A stretch of DNA of 64,000 nucleotides from Faecalicatena absiana (GTDB taxonomy: Bacteria > Bacillota > Bacilli > Lactobacillales > Lactobacillaceae), in assembly GCA_017309015.1 (NCBI GenBank), contig JAEDAG010000001.1, forward strand, positions 540,223 to 604,222. Direction: 5' to 3'. Position 1 is the stretch's first letter; every line of letters starts with the position of its first letter. The translations under genes were made by a program, and so were the position numbers. This document shows, piece after piece, positions 56,762-64,000 of the stretch. The notes under the pieces are model-generated. The model searched no databases, had not been told where the DNA came from, and saw only the letters and a list, made by a program, of their open reading frames with translations.

Positions 56762-57376
56762 TTAGTCACCTTCTTCCTTGTGTGGCAGCTTTGGATCTTC
56801 TGCTATCTCTTTCTTGTATCTTCTCAATCCATCCAGACGACAGGAGAAGACATGAATAACGCTCATCAGATCCTCAACCAGTTCTTGATCCGGACTGGTA
56901 TCTGGATTGTTAAGAACAACAATCTCAGTGCCGTGTCTTTGACAGAAGTCTTCGAACCAGTCAAAGCCAAAACGAGTGAAGCGGTCTTTGTACGTGATAA
57001 AGATTTTGGCAATTTTCTTGTCTTCCACGTCCTGCAGAAGCTTATTCCATTTAGGGCGGCGATAATTGAGGCCACTCCCAATGTCGCTGATTCGCTCATC
57101 GAGGATGATGCCTTTGGCATTGCAGTACTGAGTAATAAAATCCATCTGATTTTTCAGATTGTTCTTCTGCCCCTGCGAAGAGACACGTGCATACGCAACG
57201 TTCTTCCGTTGCTCTGGCACTCCGAGAAGTCTGTTGAGCTGTTCCTCAGTATAGTAGCGTCTGTTGGCTACGTTTCTGAATGCATGAAGCTTTCCTTCAC
57301 GATCCCAGCGCTGCAGCGTGCTTACTGAAACGCCCAAGACTTTAGCAGCCTCATTGGGCTTGTAGACTTTAGACAT
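56762..57376 (-). CDS. tnpA: IS607-type serine transposase TnpA
   Basis: A 204-residue protein. A MerR-like HTH at the N-terminus (YKPNEAAKVLGVSVSTLQRWDREGK, shown here in part) precedes a serine-recombinase domain with the catalytic serine in AYARVSSQGQKNN (about 70-82) and TYKDRFTRFGFDWFE. ATG 57376 is preferred; the ATG at 57391 lies inside the ribosome-site hairpin. It drives excision and insertion through a serine-linked intermediate. Confidence 0.92.
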   Translation of the reverse strand: MSKVYKPNEAAKVLGVSVSTLQRWDREGKLHAFRNVANRRYYTEEQLNRLLGVPEQRKNVAYARVSSQGQKNNLKNQMDFITQYCNAKGIILDERISDIGSGLNYRRPKWNKLLQDVEDKKIAKIFITYKDRFTRFGFDWFEDFCQRHGTEIVVLNNPDTSPDQELVEDLMSVIHVFSCRLDGLRRYKKEIAEDPKLPHKEEGD

Positions 57377-57380
57377 AAAA

Positions 57381-57415
57381 AATAGACTCATCCTTTCTAT
57401 TAGGATGAGTCTATT
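57381..57415 (-). promoter_or_regulatory. tnpA 5' hairpin over the ribosome site
   Basis: A perfect 14-bp inverted repeat (57381-57394 with 57402-57415) starts in the -10 region (TATAAT at 57413-57418) and ends in UUUUUU before the ATG. In the mRNA it would bury the AAGGATGAG ribosome site and resembles a terminator. A second inverted repeat, AAATACGT/ACGTATTT (57428-57435, 57451-57458), flanks the -35 region. Confidence 0.65.
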
Positions 57416-57579
57416 ATACCACCATCTAAATACGTTAGCACATTTTAACTACGTATTTTGAGACTAGTAGTTAACACTATCTGTAATACTTAGATTTAGT
57501 ATATTGCTTTTTCCGATTTCTGGCCAATCTTTTCTTTCCTTATTATTTATTTTCGTTTTTTATGCTTTATGAGTACAGC

Positions 57580-57611
57580 AAAAATCGCTTTGGAAGAATC
57601 CAAAGCGATTT
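57580..57611 (-). terminator. maltose operon terminator
   Basis: A perfect 13-bp stem with a four-base loop (57582-57594 with 57599-57611) followed by UUUUUGC on the minus strand, 30 bases after malG. Confidence 0.88.
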
Positions 57612-57641
57612 CTTTGTGCTGAGAAGGCGAATGATAAAAGT

Positions 57642-58499
57642 TTAACCCTTGTCCGCACCAGCGGTAATCCCACTGACGTAGAACTTCTGCATGATGATAA
57701 AGAGGATCGTGATTGGGATGGCAATGATGACACACCCAGCCACGAATTGTGCAAAGTAGGTCGTCGCGCTGCCTTTTGCTGAGGAAAGCATGTTGTACAA
57801 ACCATAAGCAATGGTGTAGGTCTTGGCATTCCCGGAGGTAGAAAGGATAATCCCGGAGAAGATGAAGTCGACCCATGGAGCCATGAAAGTGGTCAAAGCC
57901 GTGTAAACGATCATTGGCTTGGAAAGTGGCAAACCAATCTGGGTGAAGACCTGCCATTTAGTCGCGCCGTCCAGTTCAGCGGCTTCGTCAAGCGACCGGG
58001 GAATGGTGTCGAAGAAGCCCTTGGCAACGTAGAAGCCTAAGCCCGCGCCACCAACGTAAACCAGGATCAAGCCGCCCAGGTTCAGCATATTGAAGCCCTT
58101 CAGGATGTAGTAGAGGGCGATCATTGACATGAAGCCCGGGAACATCCCCAAGACCAAGGCGATTTGCAGGAATGGCTTCCGGAATTTGAAGCGAAGCCGT
58201 GAAAGCACGTAAGCTACGGAGATTTGAATAAAGGTTGACAAAGTTGCGGAAATAATCGCGACGATCAAGGTATTGATGATCCAGTTCAAATATGGATATT
58301 CAGGGTTGGTAAAGATCCCAATGTAGTTCGCGAAAGTCCATTTTTCAGGGAAGAAAGTTGAGATAAACCCAGTATCGTTATAGGAGAAACTGGCCAAAAC
58401 GATCCACACGATTGGGATCAGCCACAGAATTGCCAAAATCGTCAGCAAGAGATATCTGAAGAAAAGCGATAGCTTTCTTTGATGTGCGTAAGATTTCAA
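57642..58499 (-). CDS. malG: maltose/maltodextrin ABC transporter permease
   Basis: A 285-residue permease with six helices and the EAA loop DEAAELDGATKWQVFTQIGLP (residues about 180-200, shown with its key Glu-Ala-Ala and Gly). Similar to MalG, it pairs with MalF to form the channel. It starts three bases after malF. Confidence 0.93.
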   Translation of the reverse strand: MKSYAHQRKLSLFFRYLLLTILAILWLIPIVWIVLASFSYNDTGFISTFFPEKWTFANYIGIFTNPEYPYLNWIINTLIVAIISATLSTFIQISVAYVLSRLRFKFRKPFLQIALVLGMFPGFMSMIALYYILKGFNMLNLGGLILVYVGGAGLGFYVAKGFFDTIPRSLDEAAELDGATKWQVFTQIGLPLSKPMIVYTALTTFMAPWVDFIFSGIILSTSGNAKTYTIAYGLYNMLSSAKGSATTYFAQFVAGCVIIAIPITILFIIMQKFYVSGITAGADKG

Positions 58500-58501
58500 T
58501 T

Positions 58502-59860
58502 CTAACCCTCCTTAAAGGCAGTCGTGTGCCGGTAAGCGATCAAGGAGACTGTTGCACTCAAGATGAAGATCAAGATGCCCAGAACCGCTGATGCGTTGTA
58601 GCGCTGCTGCTGACCGAAGGTCAAGTTGTACAGCCAGTTGACCAGCAAGTCGGTTGAACCAGCACCGTTGTAGTTGTTGTTCATTGGCTTACCGCCAGTC
58701 AGCAGGAAGATGACATTGAAGTTGTTGATGTTCCCGATAAACTGCTGGATCAGGGATGGACCCATCACGAACAGGATCTGCGGGAAAGTAATGTTGTGGA
58801 AGACCTGGAAGGCATTGGCCCCGTCGATCTTCGCCGCTTCAATTTGGTCTTGCGGCAGGTTCTGAATAATGGCCATGGAAACCAGCATGGAAACTGGAAT
58901 CCCGATCCACATGTTGACGATGATGACCGTCAAGCGGGCCATCCATGGGGAAGCTTCGTTGTCGATGAAGTGAATTGGCGAACTGATCCAGCCCCAATGT
59001 TGGAGCAGGGTGTTCAGTGGGCCTTGCGCGTCCAGGAATTGGGCGATCAGCAGCAAGGAAACGAATTGTGGGATGGCATAAGCGATGACGAAGATCGTCC
59101 GCCAAATCTTCTTGTGCTTGATCCCCTTGGATTCAATCAAGAGCGCCAAGAGAACGCCGCCCAGGAAGGTGGTTGCCGTCGCGGCAACGGCCCAGATCAG
59201 GGTCCAGCCCAGAACTGGGAAGAAAGTACCTGACAAGTCACCGCTCAAGACATTGCCAAAGGCCTTGAAGCCGATCCATGAGAAGCCGATTGGGTGCTGG
59301 CGGTCATAGTTGGTGAAGGCCAGCAGGGTCATGAAGACCGTTGGCAAAACCGTAAAGAGGATGATCCCCAGAATAGGAATGAACATCAAGGTCGCGTGCA
59401 GGCGCTGGTCAAGCAGGCTGTGCAGCTCTTCCTTGTTGCTTGCCAGCCGCTTGCCTTCCCGCTTAAGCACGTAGTTGTAGCGTACTGACCGCAAGTTGAT
59501 GACATAGAGGTAGATAAAGCCAATCACCAGGAAGACGGCCAGGACCCCGAAAAGCAGGATCAAGACTGAGTTGTCTGGCTGCTTGGTGACATAAACCCCT
59601 TGACTAGAATCAAAGACGACCTTCTTGGTCTTAACCGCGCCTAAGCTTGGCAATTGGCCCAGGGCATGCAGACCGCTGGTGAACAGCCATACAAAGAAGA
59701 CGATTTCCGTTGCCAGCAGACTGATCCCCTTTGCCCATTGCTTGTGCTTGAGGGCACTGGCCCCCATCACGAAGAAGGACAGTTTGTCAGCAGCATCCCC
59801 CTTGGACCACACCTCTCGATACGTGGCTGCAGGAGGAATGTGTCCTTTTCTCTTAAACAT
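58502..59860 (-). CDS. malF: maltose/maltodextrin ABC transporter permease
   Basis: A 452-residue permease, longer than MalG, with an extra N-terminal pair of helices (about 45-65 and 95-125) before the six core helices. The EAA loop is QIEAAKIDGANAFQVFHNITFP (about 345-365, key residues Glu-Ala-Ala-Gly). It is translated between malE and malG with an 86-base gap upstream. It imports maltose and maltodextrins together with MalE and the MsmK-type ATPase. Confidence 0.93.
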   Translation of the reverse strand: MFKRKGHIPPAATYREVWSKGDAADKLSFFVMGASALKHKQWAKGISLLATEIVFFVWLFTSGLHALGQLPSLGAVKTKKVVFDSSQGVYVTKQPDNSVLILLFGVLAVFLVIGFIYLYVINLRSVRYNYVLKREGKRLASNKEELHSLLDQRLHATLMFIPILGIILFTVLPTVFMTLLAFTNYDRQHPIGFSWIGFKAFGNVLSGDLSGTFFPVLGWTLIWAVAATATTFLGGVLLALLIESKGIKHKKIWRTIFVIAYAIPQFVSLLLIAQFLDAQGPLNTLLQHWGWISSPIHFIDNEASPWMARLTVIIVNMWIGIPVSMLVSMAIIQNLPQDQIEAAKIDGANAFQVFHNITFPQILFVMGPSLIQQFIGNINNFNVIFLLTGGKPMNNNYNGAGSTDLLVNWLYNLTFGQQQRYNASAVLGILIFILSATVSLIAYRHTTAFKEG

Positions 59861-59946
59861 TTTCTATACTCTCCTTCTCAACCATTGGATTGATGATTGC
59901 TGTAAAAATTGACTAAAAACGCTAACTAAAACTAATTCAAGCTAAC

Positions 59947-61170
59947 TTATTTCTTAGAAATCTTCTTGTCAAACTTAGCAAGCTGAGCCTTGTATTGTGA
60001 AGCCTTGATCTTGCCGTCGTAAGCACCACTGATCAAAGGAGCTGCGCCATCCCAGAAGGTTGCCATTTGTGGCAGCTTTGGCTGCAGAACTGAGTTGCCG
60101 CTCTTGGACATTTCGATTACGGCTTCAGCAACTGGGTCGCTCTTAACCGCGCTTGAGGCAACCGCGCTCTTCAGAACTGGGATTTGACCAGCTTCCTTGT
60201 GGGCGATCAGTTGTGACTTCTTGTTGGTGATGTAGGCAGCCAATTGTGAAGCGGCCTTAGCGTTAGAGGTGTGTGAGTTGACAGCGAAGCCTTCGATCCC
60301 CAAGAACGCTTCGAGTTGGGCCTTCTTGCCACCGACAGTTACCATTGGGTACTTGGCAACGCCGAAGTTCTTGCCCAAGATCTTCTTGATGTTGGCAGCG
60401 TTCCAAGGACCATCCATGATGGCGTCAGCGTTGCCCTTCTTCAATTGGTTCAAAGCGTTGGAAGTCTGCATTACGCCCTTGTTGCTCTTTTGCTTGGCAA
60501 TCCAGGTCAAAGCGTTGACACCGTTTTGGCTGTTGAAGGTTGAGCCCTTAAGGTCTTCGCCGTTGTCGCCGTAAAGCTTGGTGCCGGCTGAGAAGAAGAT
60601 TGGCCACATGGTGTAGGCGTTGGTAAAGTCAGTGGCAACCACGCCCTTAGAGGTCAAAGTGTTCCAGTCCTTGACGTCATTAGCTGACAGCTTGGACTTG
60701 TTGTAGTAGATCGTGTCGGCTTGTTGAGCGTATGGGTAAGCGTAGACCTTGCCCTTCCAAGTTACGCCCTTGTAAGCTTGGGCAACATAGTCGCTCTTGA
60801 TCTTCTTGGTGTCGCTTGGTGACAGTGGGTTGATGTAGCCCGCGTTGGCCATTTGCCCCAATTGGTCGTTAGGAACTTCGAAGACGTCCGCAGCCTTGGA
60901 TGCGTCTTTGCCGACGTCAGTCTTGGCGTTGGCTGAACCGTTAGGACTTTGGGTAACCTTAACGGAAATGTTTGGATACTTCTTGTGGAAGTCCTTCACG
61001 ATTGACTTGTAGTAGCCGACTTGTTCGGTGTCAACCCACAAAGTCAATGAAGCCTTCTTGTTAGAATTATTTGATGAACTGCTGCTGCTGCTCCCATTTG
61101 AGCAAGCTGATAAACTCAACGCAGCCAATACTGCGGCACTGCTCATGGCAGCTTTCTTCCATAAACTCAT
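59947..61170 (-). CDS. malE: maltose/maltodextrin-binding lipoprotein
   Basis: A 407-residue family 1 solute-binding protein with lipoprotein signal ending LSACSNGSS (Cys about 23), a Ser/Asn tether, then the MalE-type fold: SLTLWVDTEQVGYYKSI, PNDQLGQMANAGYI, MDGPWNAANIKKILG and GIEGFAVNSHTSN. The C-terminus is basic. Codon use is that of a highly expressed receptor. A stem-loop lies between it and the ATPase gene. Confidence 0.94.
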   Translation of the reverse strand: MSLWKKAAMSSAAVLAALSLSACSNGSSSSSSSNNSNKKASLTLWVDTEQVGYYKSIVKDFHKKYPNISVKVTQSPNGSANAKTDVGKDASKAADVFEVPNDQLGQMANAGYINPLSPSDTKKIKSDYVAQAYKGVTWKGKVYAYPYAQQADTIYYNKSKLSANDVKDWNTLTSKGVVATDFTNAYTMWPIFFSAGTKLYGDNGEDLKGSTFNSQNGVNALTWIAKQKSNKGVMQTSNALNQLKKGNADAIMDGPWNAANIKKILGKNFGVAKYPMVTVGGKKAQLEAFLGIEGFAVNSHTSNAKAASQLAAYITNKKSQLIAHKEAGQIPVLKSAVASSAVKSDPVAEAVIEMSKSGNSVLQPKLPQMATFWDGAAPLISGAYDGKIKASQYKAQLAKFDKKISKK

Positions 61171-61213
61171 TTTTTTTCCTCCTAAAATAACATTTGTTAG
61201 TTTTCATACCGCC

Positions 61214-61229
61214 TGCGGCCTTTGCCGCA
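61214..61229 (-). other. stem-loop between ATPase and malE genes
   Basis: A perfect six-base GC-rich stem with a four-base loop and no U-tract. It could stabilise the malE message or slow exonucleases; it does not look like a terminator. Confidence 0.4.
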
Positions 61230-61271
61230 AGTCTTGGTAAGCTTGATTAAATTAGTTTCCAGCAATTCTTC

Positions 61272-62378
61272 TTAATTGCTGATCGTTACGTGCGTGTCCT
61301 TGTCGAAGAAGTGGGCACTGTTCAGGTTGAAGCCCGCCTTGACGTTGTCGCCAGGGTGGTGGAAGTCGCGGGCGTTTACCACGCCGACGAATTCAGTTCC
61401 ATCGACGTTCATGTAAAGCTGGCTTGTTGCCCCCAGCAATTCCGAAACGACGACTTCCGCGTCAACCGTTGATTCTGGCCAAGTGTCCAGGAAGGCTTGT
61501 TCCATGTGGATGTCTTCAGGACGCAAGCCCATCACCAGCTTCTTGTCCTTGTAGCCCTTCTCGTTCAATTCCTTGGCCCGGCCTTCTGGCAGACGCATCT
61601 TTACGCCCTTGCCATCGGAAATGTAGGCCCCGTCAAAGGAAATATCGAAAAAGTTCATTTGCGGTGACCCGATGAAGCCAGCCACGAATTGGTTGACAGG
61701 CTTGTTATAGACTTCCTTTGGCGTCCCGATCTGCTGGATCCGCCCGTTGTTCATGACGACGATCCGGCTGGCCAAAGTCATGGCTTCGGTTTGGTCGTGA
61801 GTAACGTAAATCGTGGTCGTCTTCAGCTTTTGGTGAATCTTGGCGATCTCCGCTCTCATGGAGACCCGCAGCTTGGCGTCCAGGTTGGACAGCGGTTCGT
61901 CCATCAGGAAGATTGGCGCATCACGTACGATCGCTCTCCCTAAGGCAACCCGCTGTCTTTGGCCACCAGACAGGTCGGCTGGCCGCCGTTCTAGCAGGTG
62001 GGCTAACCCCAAGGATTGGGCCGCGCTCTTGACCCGCTTGTCGATTTCACCCTTGTCATAGTGACGCAGCTTCAGGCTGAAGGCCATGTTGTCGTAAACG
62101 GACATGTGCGGGTACAGGGCGTAGTTCTGGAAGACCATAGCGATGTTCCGGTCACGTGGGCCAACATCGTTCATGACCTTGCCGTCGATGGCCAAGGTCC
62201 CCTTGGAAATGTCTTCCAAGCCAGCGATCATCCGCAGGGTCGTGGACTTGCCGCAGCCAGATGGCCCAACAAAGACGATGAATTCTTGATCGTCGATGTG
62301 GAGGTCAAAGTCAGACACGGAGTAGTCGGTGGCATTTGGGTATTTCTTATAGATGTGATTTAAGTCAATTTTTACCAT
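61272..62378 (-). CDS. msmK: sugar ABC transporter ATP-binding protein (MsmK/MalK type)
   Basis: A 368-residue ATPase: Walker A GPSGCGKSTTLRMI (about 38-51), signature LSGGQRQRVALGRAI (about 134-148), Walker B IFLMDEPLSNLDAKL and H-loop YVTHDQTEAM, plus a C-terminal OB/TOBE regulatory domain (about 240-368). It energises MalEFG and, as in other lactobacilli, may serve several sugar importers. It sits between pgmB and malE. Confidence 0.95.
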   Translation of the reverse strand: MVKIDLNHIYKKYPNATDYSVSDFDLHIDDQEFIVFVGPSGCGKSTTLRMIAGLEDISKGTLAIDGKVMNDVGPRDRNIAMVFQNYALYPHMSVYDNMAFSLKLRHYDKGEIDKRVKSAAQSLGLAHLLERRPADLSGGQRQRVALGRAIVRDAPIFLMDEPLSNLDAKLRVSMRAEIAKIHQKLKTTTIYVTHDQTEAMTLASRIVVMNNGRIQQIGTPKEVYNKPVNQFVAGFIGSPQMNFFDISFDGAYISDGKGVKMRLPEGRAKELNEKGYKDKKLVMGLRPEDIHMEQAFLDTWPESTVDAEVVVSELLGATSQLYMNVDGTEFVGVVNARDFHHPGDNVKAGFNLNSAHFFDKDTHVTISN

Positions 62379-62404
62379 TGCTCTTCTACCTAGTCCTCTT
62401 CTGT

Positions 62405-63073
62405 CTATTTTTCAGTCTTTTCAAACACTTTTTCGATTTCGCTCAATTCAAGGGCGCTCGTGGAGCCAACCACGTAGTCCGCTCCCTTGAGCACGACCGG
62501 ATCCCCGATTCCGACCGCGAATTGGCCAGCAGCCTTGATTGACTGGATGCCAGCCGGCGCGTCTTCAAAGGAAATTACCTCGTCAGCCTTCAAGCCTAGC
62601 AACTCTTGGGCCTTGACGTAGATTTCCGGATCCGGCTTCCCATGCTTCAGGGTCGCTGGGTCAACTCGGGCTTCGAAGGCATCCTCCAAGCCCAGCTGGT
62701 GCAGAATCAGCGGCGCGTTCTTGGAGGCTGAGGCCAGGGCCAGCTTTAAGCCTTGCTGCTTGGCTTCGGCAAGAAGCTTGTCCATGTTTGGCAAAATGTC
62801 TGCCCGGGTCATCTGCTTGACCGCATTCACGTAAGCCGCGTTCTTCTTGGCGGCCAGGGCTTCCTTCTCTGCTTCCGTGTATTGGTCTTGCTTGTGGCCA
62901 AATTCCAGAATCAGCTCCAGGGAGTCCATTCTTGATCTGCCGCGGAGCTTATCGCCAAACTCTTCCGGAAGATCAATACCAATGCTCTTGGCCAGGTCTT
63001 GCCAAGCTTTCAAGTGGTAGACGGCTGAGTCGGTGATTACCCCGTCCAGATCAAAGATTAATCCTTTAAGCAT
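62405..63073 (-). CDS. pgmB: beta-phosphoglucomutase
   Basis: A 222-residue HAD-fold enzyme. The nucleophile/acid pair is Asp8/Asp10 in [12 protein letters not shown]; the substrate-helix follows ([13 protein letters not shown]), and the C-terminal motif [13 protein letters not shown] holds the Mg ligands. It converts beta-glucose-1-phosphate from maltose phosphorylase to glucose-6-phosphate. Its start overlaps the end of the mapA gene by 16 bases, showing translational coupling with the enzyme that supplies its substrate. Confidence 0.97.
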   Translation of the reverse strand: MLKGLIFDLDGVITDSAVYHLKAWQDLAKSIGIDLPEEFGDKLRGRSRMDSLELILEFGHKQDQYTEAEKEALAAKKNAAYVNAVKQMTRADILPNMDKLLAEAKQQGLKLALASASKNAPLILHQLGLEDAFEARVDPATLKHGKPDPEIYVKAQELLGLKADEVISFEDAPAGIQSIKAAGQFAVGIGDPVVLKGADYVVGSTSALELSEIEKVFEKTEK

Positions 63074-64000
63074 TTAGTCTGTCCTTCTTTCAATGCAACT
63101 TCTTGATCCCAAACCTTGACCGTCAGGTCAGCACCTGACAGAAGGCTGATCTTGACCTCGTCGGCAACTTCCACGGCCAGGATACGACCCCGGTAGTTGA
63201 TCTTGAAGCTGTAGCGCGTCCAGCCCTTTGGCAGGAATGGCGCGAAGCTTACGCCGTCTTCGTTGTAGCGCATGCCGGCAAAGCCTTGCACGATGGCCAG
63301 CCAGCTGCCGGACATTGAAGTGATGTGCAGGCCGTCGCTGGTGTCGTTGTTGTAGTTGTCCAAGTCCAGGCGGGCTGTCCGCTTGTACAGGTCCATGGCC
63401 TTTTCCTGCTTGCCCAGTTCCGCGGCCAGGATGGCGTGGATTGAAGCACTCAGGGAGCTTTCGTGAACCGTCATTGGTTCGTAGAAGTCGAAGTTCTTTT
63501 CCTTTTGTTCCTTGGTGTAGCGGTCATTCAAGAAGTAGATCCCTTGCAAAACGTCGGCTTGCTTGATGAATGGGGAACGCAGGATCTTGTCCCATGACCA
63601 GTGCTGGTTCAACGGCAATTGGTCGGCAGGGATGCTGGAGACTGGACGCAGGTCCTTGTCCAGGTAGGTATCGTTTTGCACGAAGATGCCTAATTCCTTG
63701 TCTTCTGGGAGGTACATGCGGTCAACGATGTCTTGCCACTTGGCCAGTTCATCGTCGCTTACCTGCAGGCGCTTCTTAGCCGCTTCATCAGCCAGTGGCC
63801 AACGTTCCAGGGTGTAGCTGAGCAGCCATCTGGCCATCGTGTTGGTAAACCAGTTGTTGTTGACGTTGTTTTCGTACTCGTTAGGACCGGTTACCCCGTG
63901 GATCATGTACTTGCCCTTGCGCTTGGAGAAGTGGACCCGGTCAGCCCAGAAGCGGGCGGTCGATACCAAGACGTCCATCCCTTCGTCCTTAACGTAGGAG
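63058..64000 (-). CDS. mapA: maltose phosphorylase, C-terminal part (5' end outside window)
   Basis: A GH65 enzyme; the visible 313 residues are the C-terminal part and the frame is still open at the window edge ([17 protein letters not shown] at the boundary). The catalytic acid is in [12 protein letters not shown], followed by the conserved DTYLD and HESSLSAS motifs and a C-terminal beta-sandwich. It phosphorolyses maltose to glucose and beta-glucose-1-phosphate, which pgmB takes up. The gene is probably the first of the operon shown here. Confidence 0.96.
   Translation of the reverse strand, partial: SYVKDEGMDVLVSTARFWADRVHFSKRKGKYMIHGVTGPNEYENNVNNNWFTNTMARWLLSYTLERWPLADEAAKKRLQVSDDELAKWQDIVDRMYLPEDKELGIFVQNDTYLDKDLRPVSSIPADQLPLNQHWSWDKILRSPFIKQADVLQGIYFLNDRYTKEQKEKNFDFYEPMTVHESSLSASIHAILAAELGKQEKAMDLYKRTARLDLDNYNNDTSDGLHITSMSGSWLAIVQGFAGMRYNEDGVSFAPFLPKGWTRYSFKINYRGRILAVEVADEVKISLLSGADLTVKVWDQEVALKEGQTKCLKD

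Larger units (their letters stand above)
55150..57540 (-). mobile_element. IS607-family insertion sequence (ends approximate)
   Basis: The unit holds a serine-transposase gene and tnpB in the usual tight order, with an inverted repeat and hairpin at the tnpA end and a structured region at the tnpB end. IS607 elements lack terminal inverted repeats and target duplications, so I cannot fix the ends; they lie somewhere within 55100-55300 and 57460-57545. It has landed between the small membrane protein and the maltose operon terminator. Confidence 0.8.

Noticed and set aside
1..64000. tRNA or rRNA genes
   Set aside because: No cloverleaf-like segments with a T-loop GGTTCGA-type motif, and no rRNA sequence, were noticed on either strand.

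Overview
The window looks like chromosomal DNA of Lactobacillus delbrueckii. GC is about 50 %, introns are absent and AGGAGG-type ribosome sites and hairpin/U-tract terminators are everywhere. The protein at 40445-40918 is close to residue-for-residue the nucleoside deoxyribosyltransferase known from L. leichmannii (= L. delbrueckii). A complete maltose import/phosphorolysis operon argues for a maltose-fermenting lineage (lactis-like) rather than a classical bulgaricus strain; that last point is inference.

Layout. 1-20 kb is mostly housekeeping and cell envelope: a partial membrane protein, a PlsY-like acyltransferase, an LCP wall-polymer ligase, gpmA, a lipoprotein, an oxidoreductase, a CPA2 antiporter, two secreted SLAP-domain peptidoglycan hydrolases, a DUF2922/DUF1659 pair, kup, pepO, an MFS carrier and mscL. 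20-25 kb is one anaerobic unit read on the minus strand, nrdD-nrdG-DUF59/DUF1858-DUF438/hemerythrin/PAS, with two NrdR-like boxes 42 bp apart and two DnaA boxes upstream. 25-32 kb holds a lone GGDEF protein, a D-aspartate ligase/asparagine synthase pair (peptidoglycan cross-bridge), a metallophosphoesterase and a small unknown. 32-39 kb holds an orphan OppA and a phnDCEE-type ABC operon. Its leader encodes a 32-codon peptide with a strong ribosome site; the stop codon lies inside a strong terminator hairpin, which looks like a leader-peptide attenuator.

40-50 kb is the accessory region. Two inverted copies of a ~165 bp MITE-like repeat (40200-40369 and 44543-44709) bracket ndt, an orphan PTS EIIA and an operon of one ABC ATPase plus three small permeases, preceded by a small peptide frame broken by one base. 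Beyond the second copy is a lactococcin-972-type bacteriocin cluster: bacteriocin precursor, ABC ATPase, 502-aa integral membrane partner, LytTR response regulator and GHKL histidine kinase, with a 20-bp-phased direct repeat upstream of the bacteriocin promoter as a likely operator.

50-64 kb: nagA, an unknown, a 1004-aa GH31 enzyme with FN3 and discoidin-like C-terminal modules, a small membrane protein, an IS607-type element (serine transposase TnpA plus TnpB with intact RuvC-like residues and a structured 3' region that could be its omega RNA), and then the maltose operon (mapA partial, pgmB, ABC ATPase, malE, malF, malG). No tRNA, rRNA or CRISPR array was seen. All calls come from reading the sequence; no search was run.
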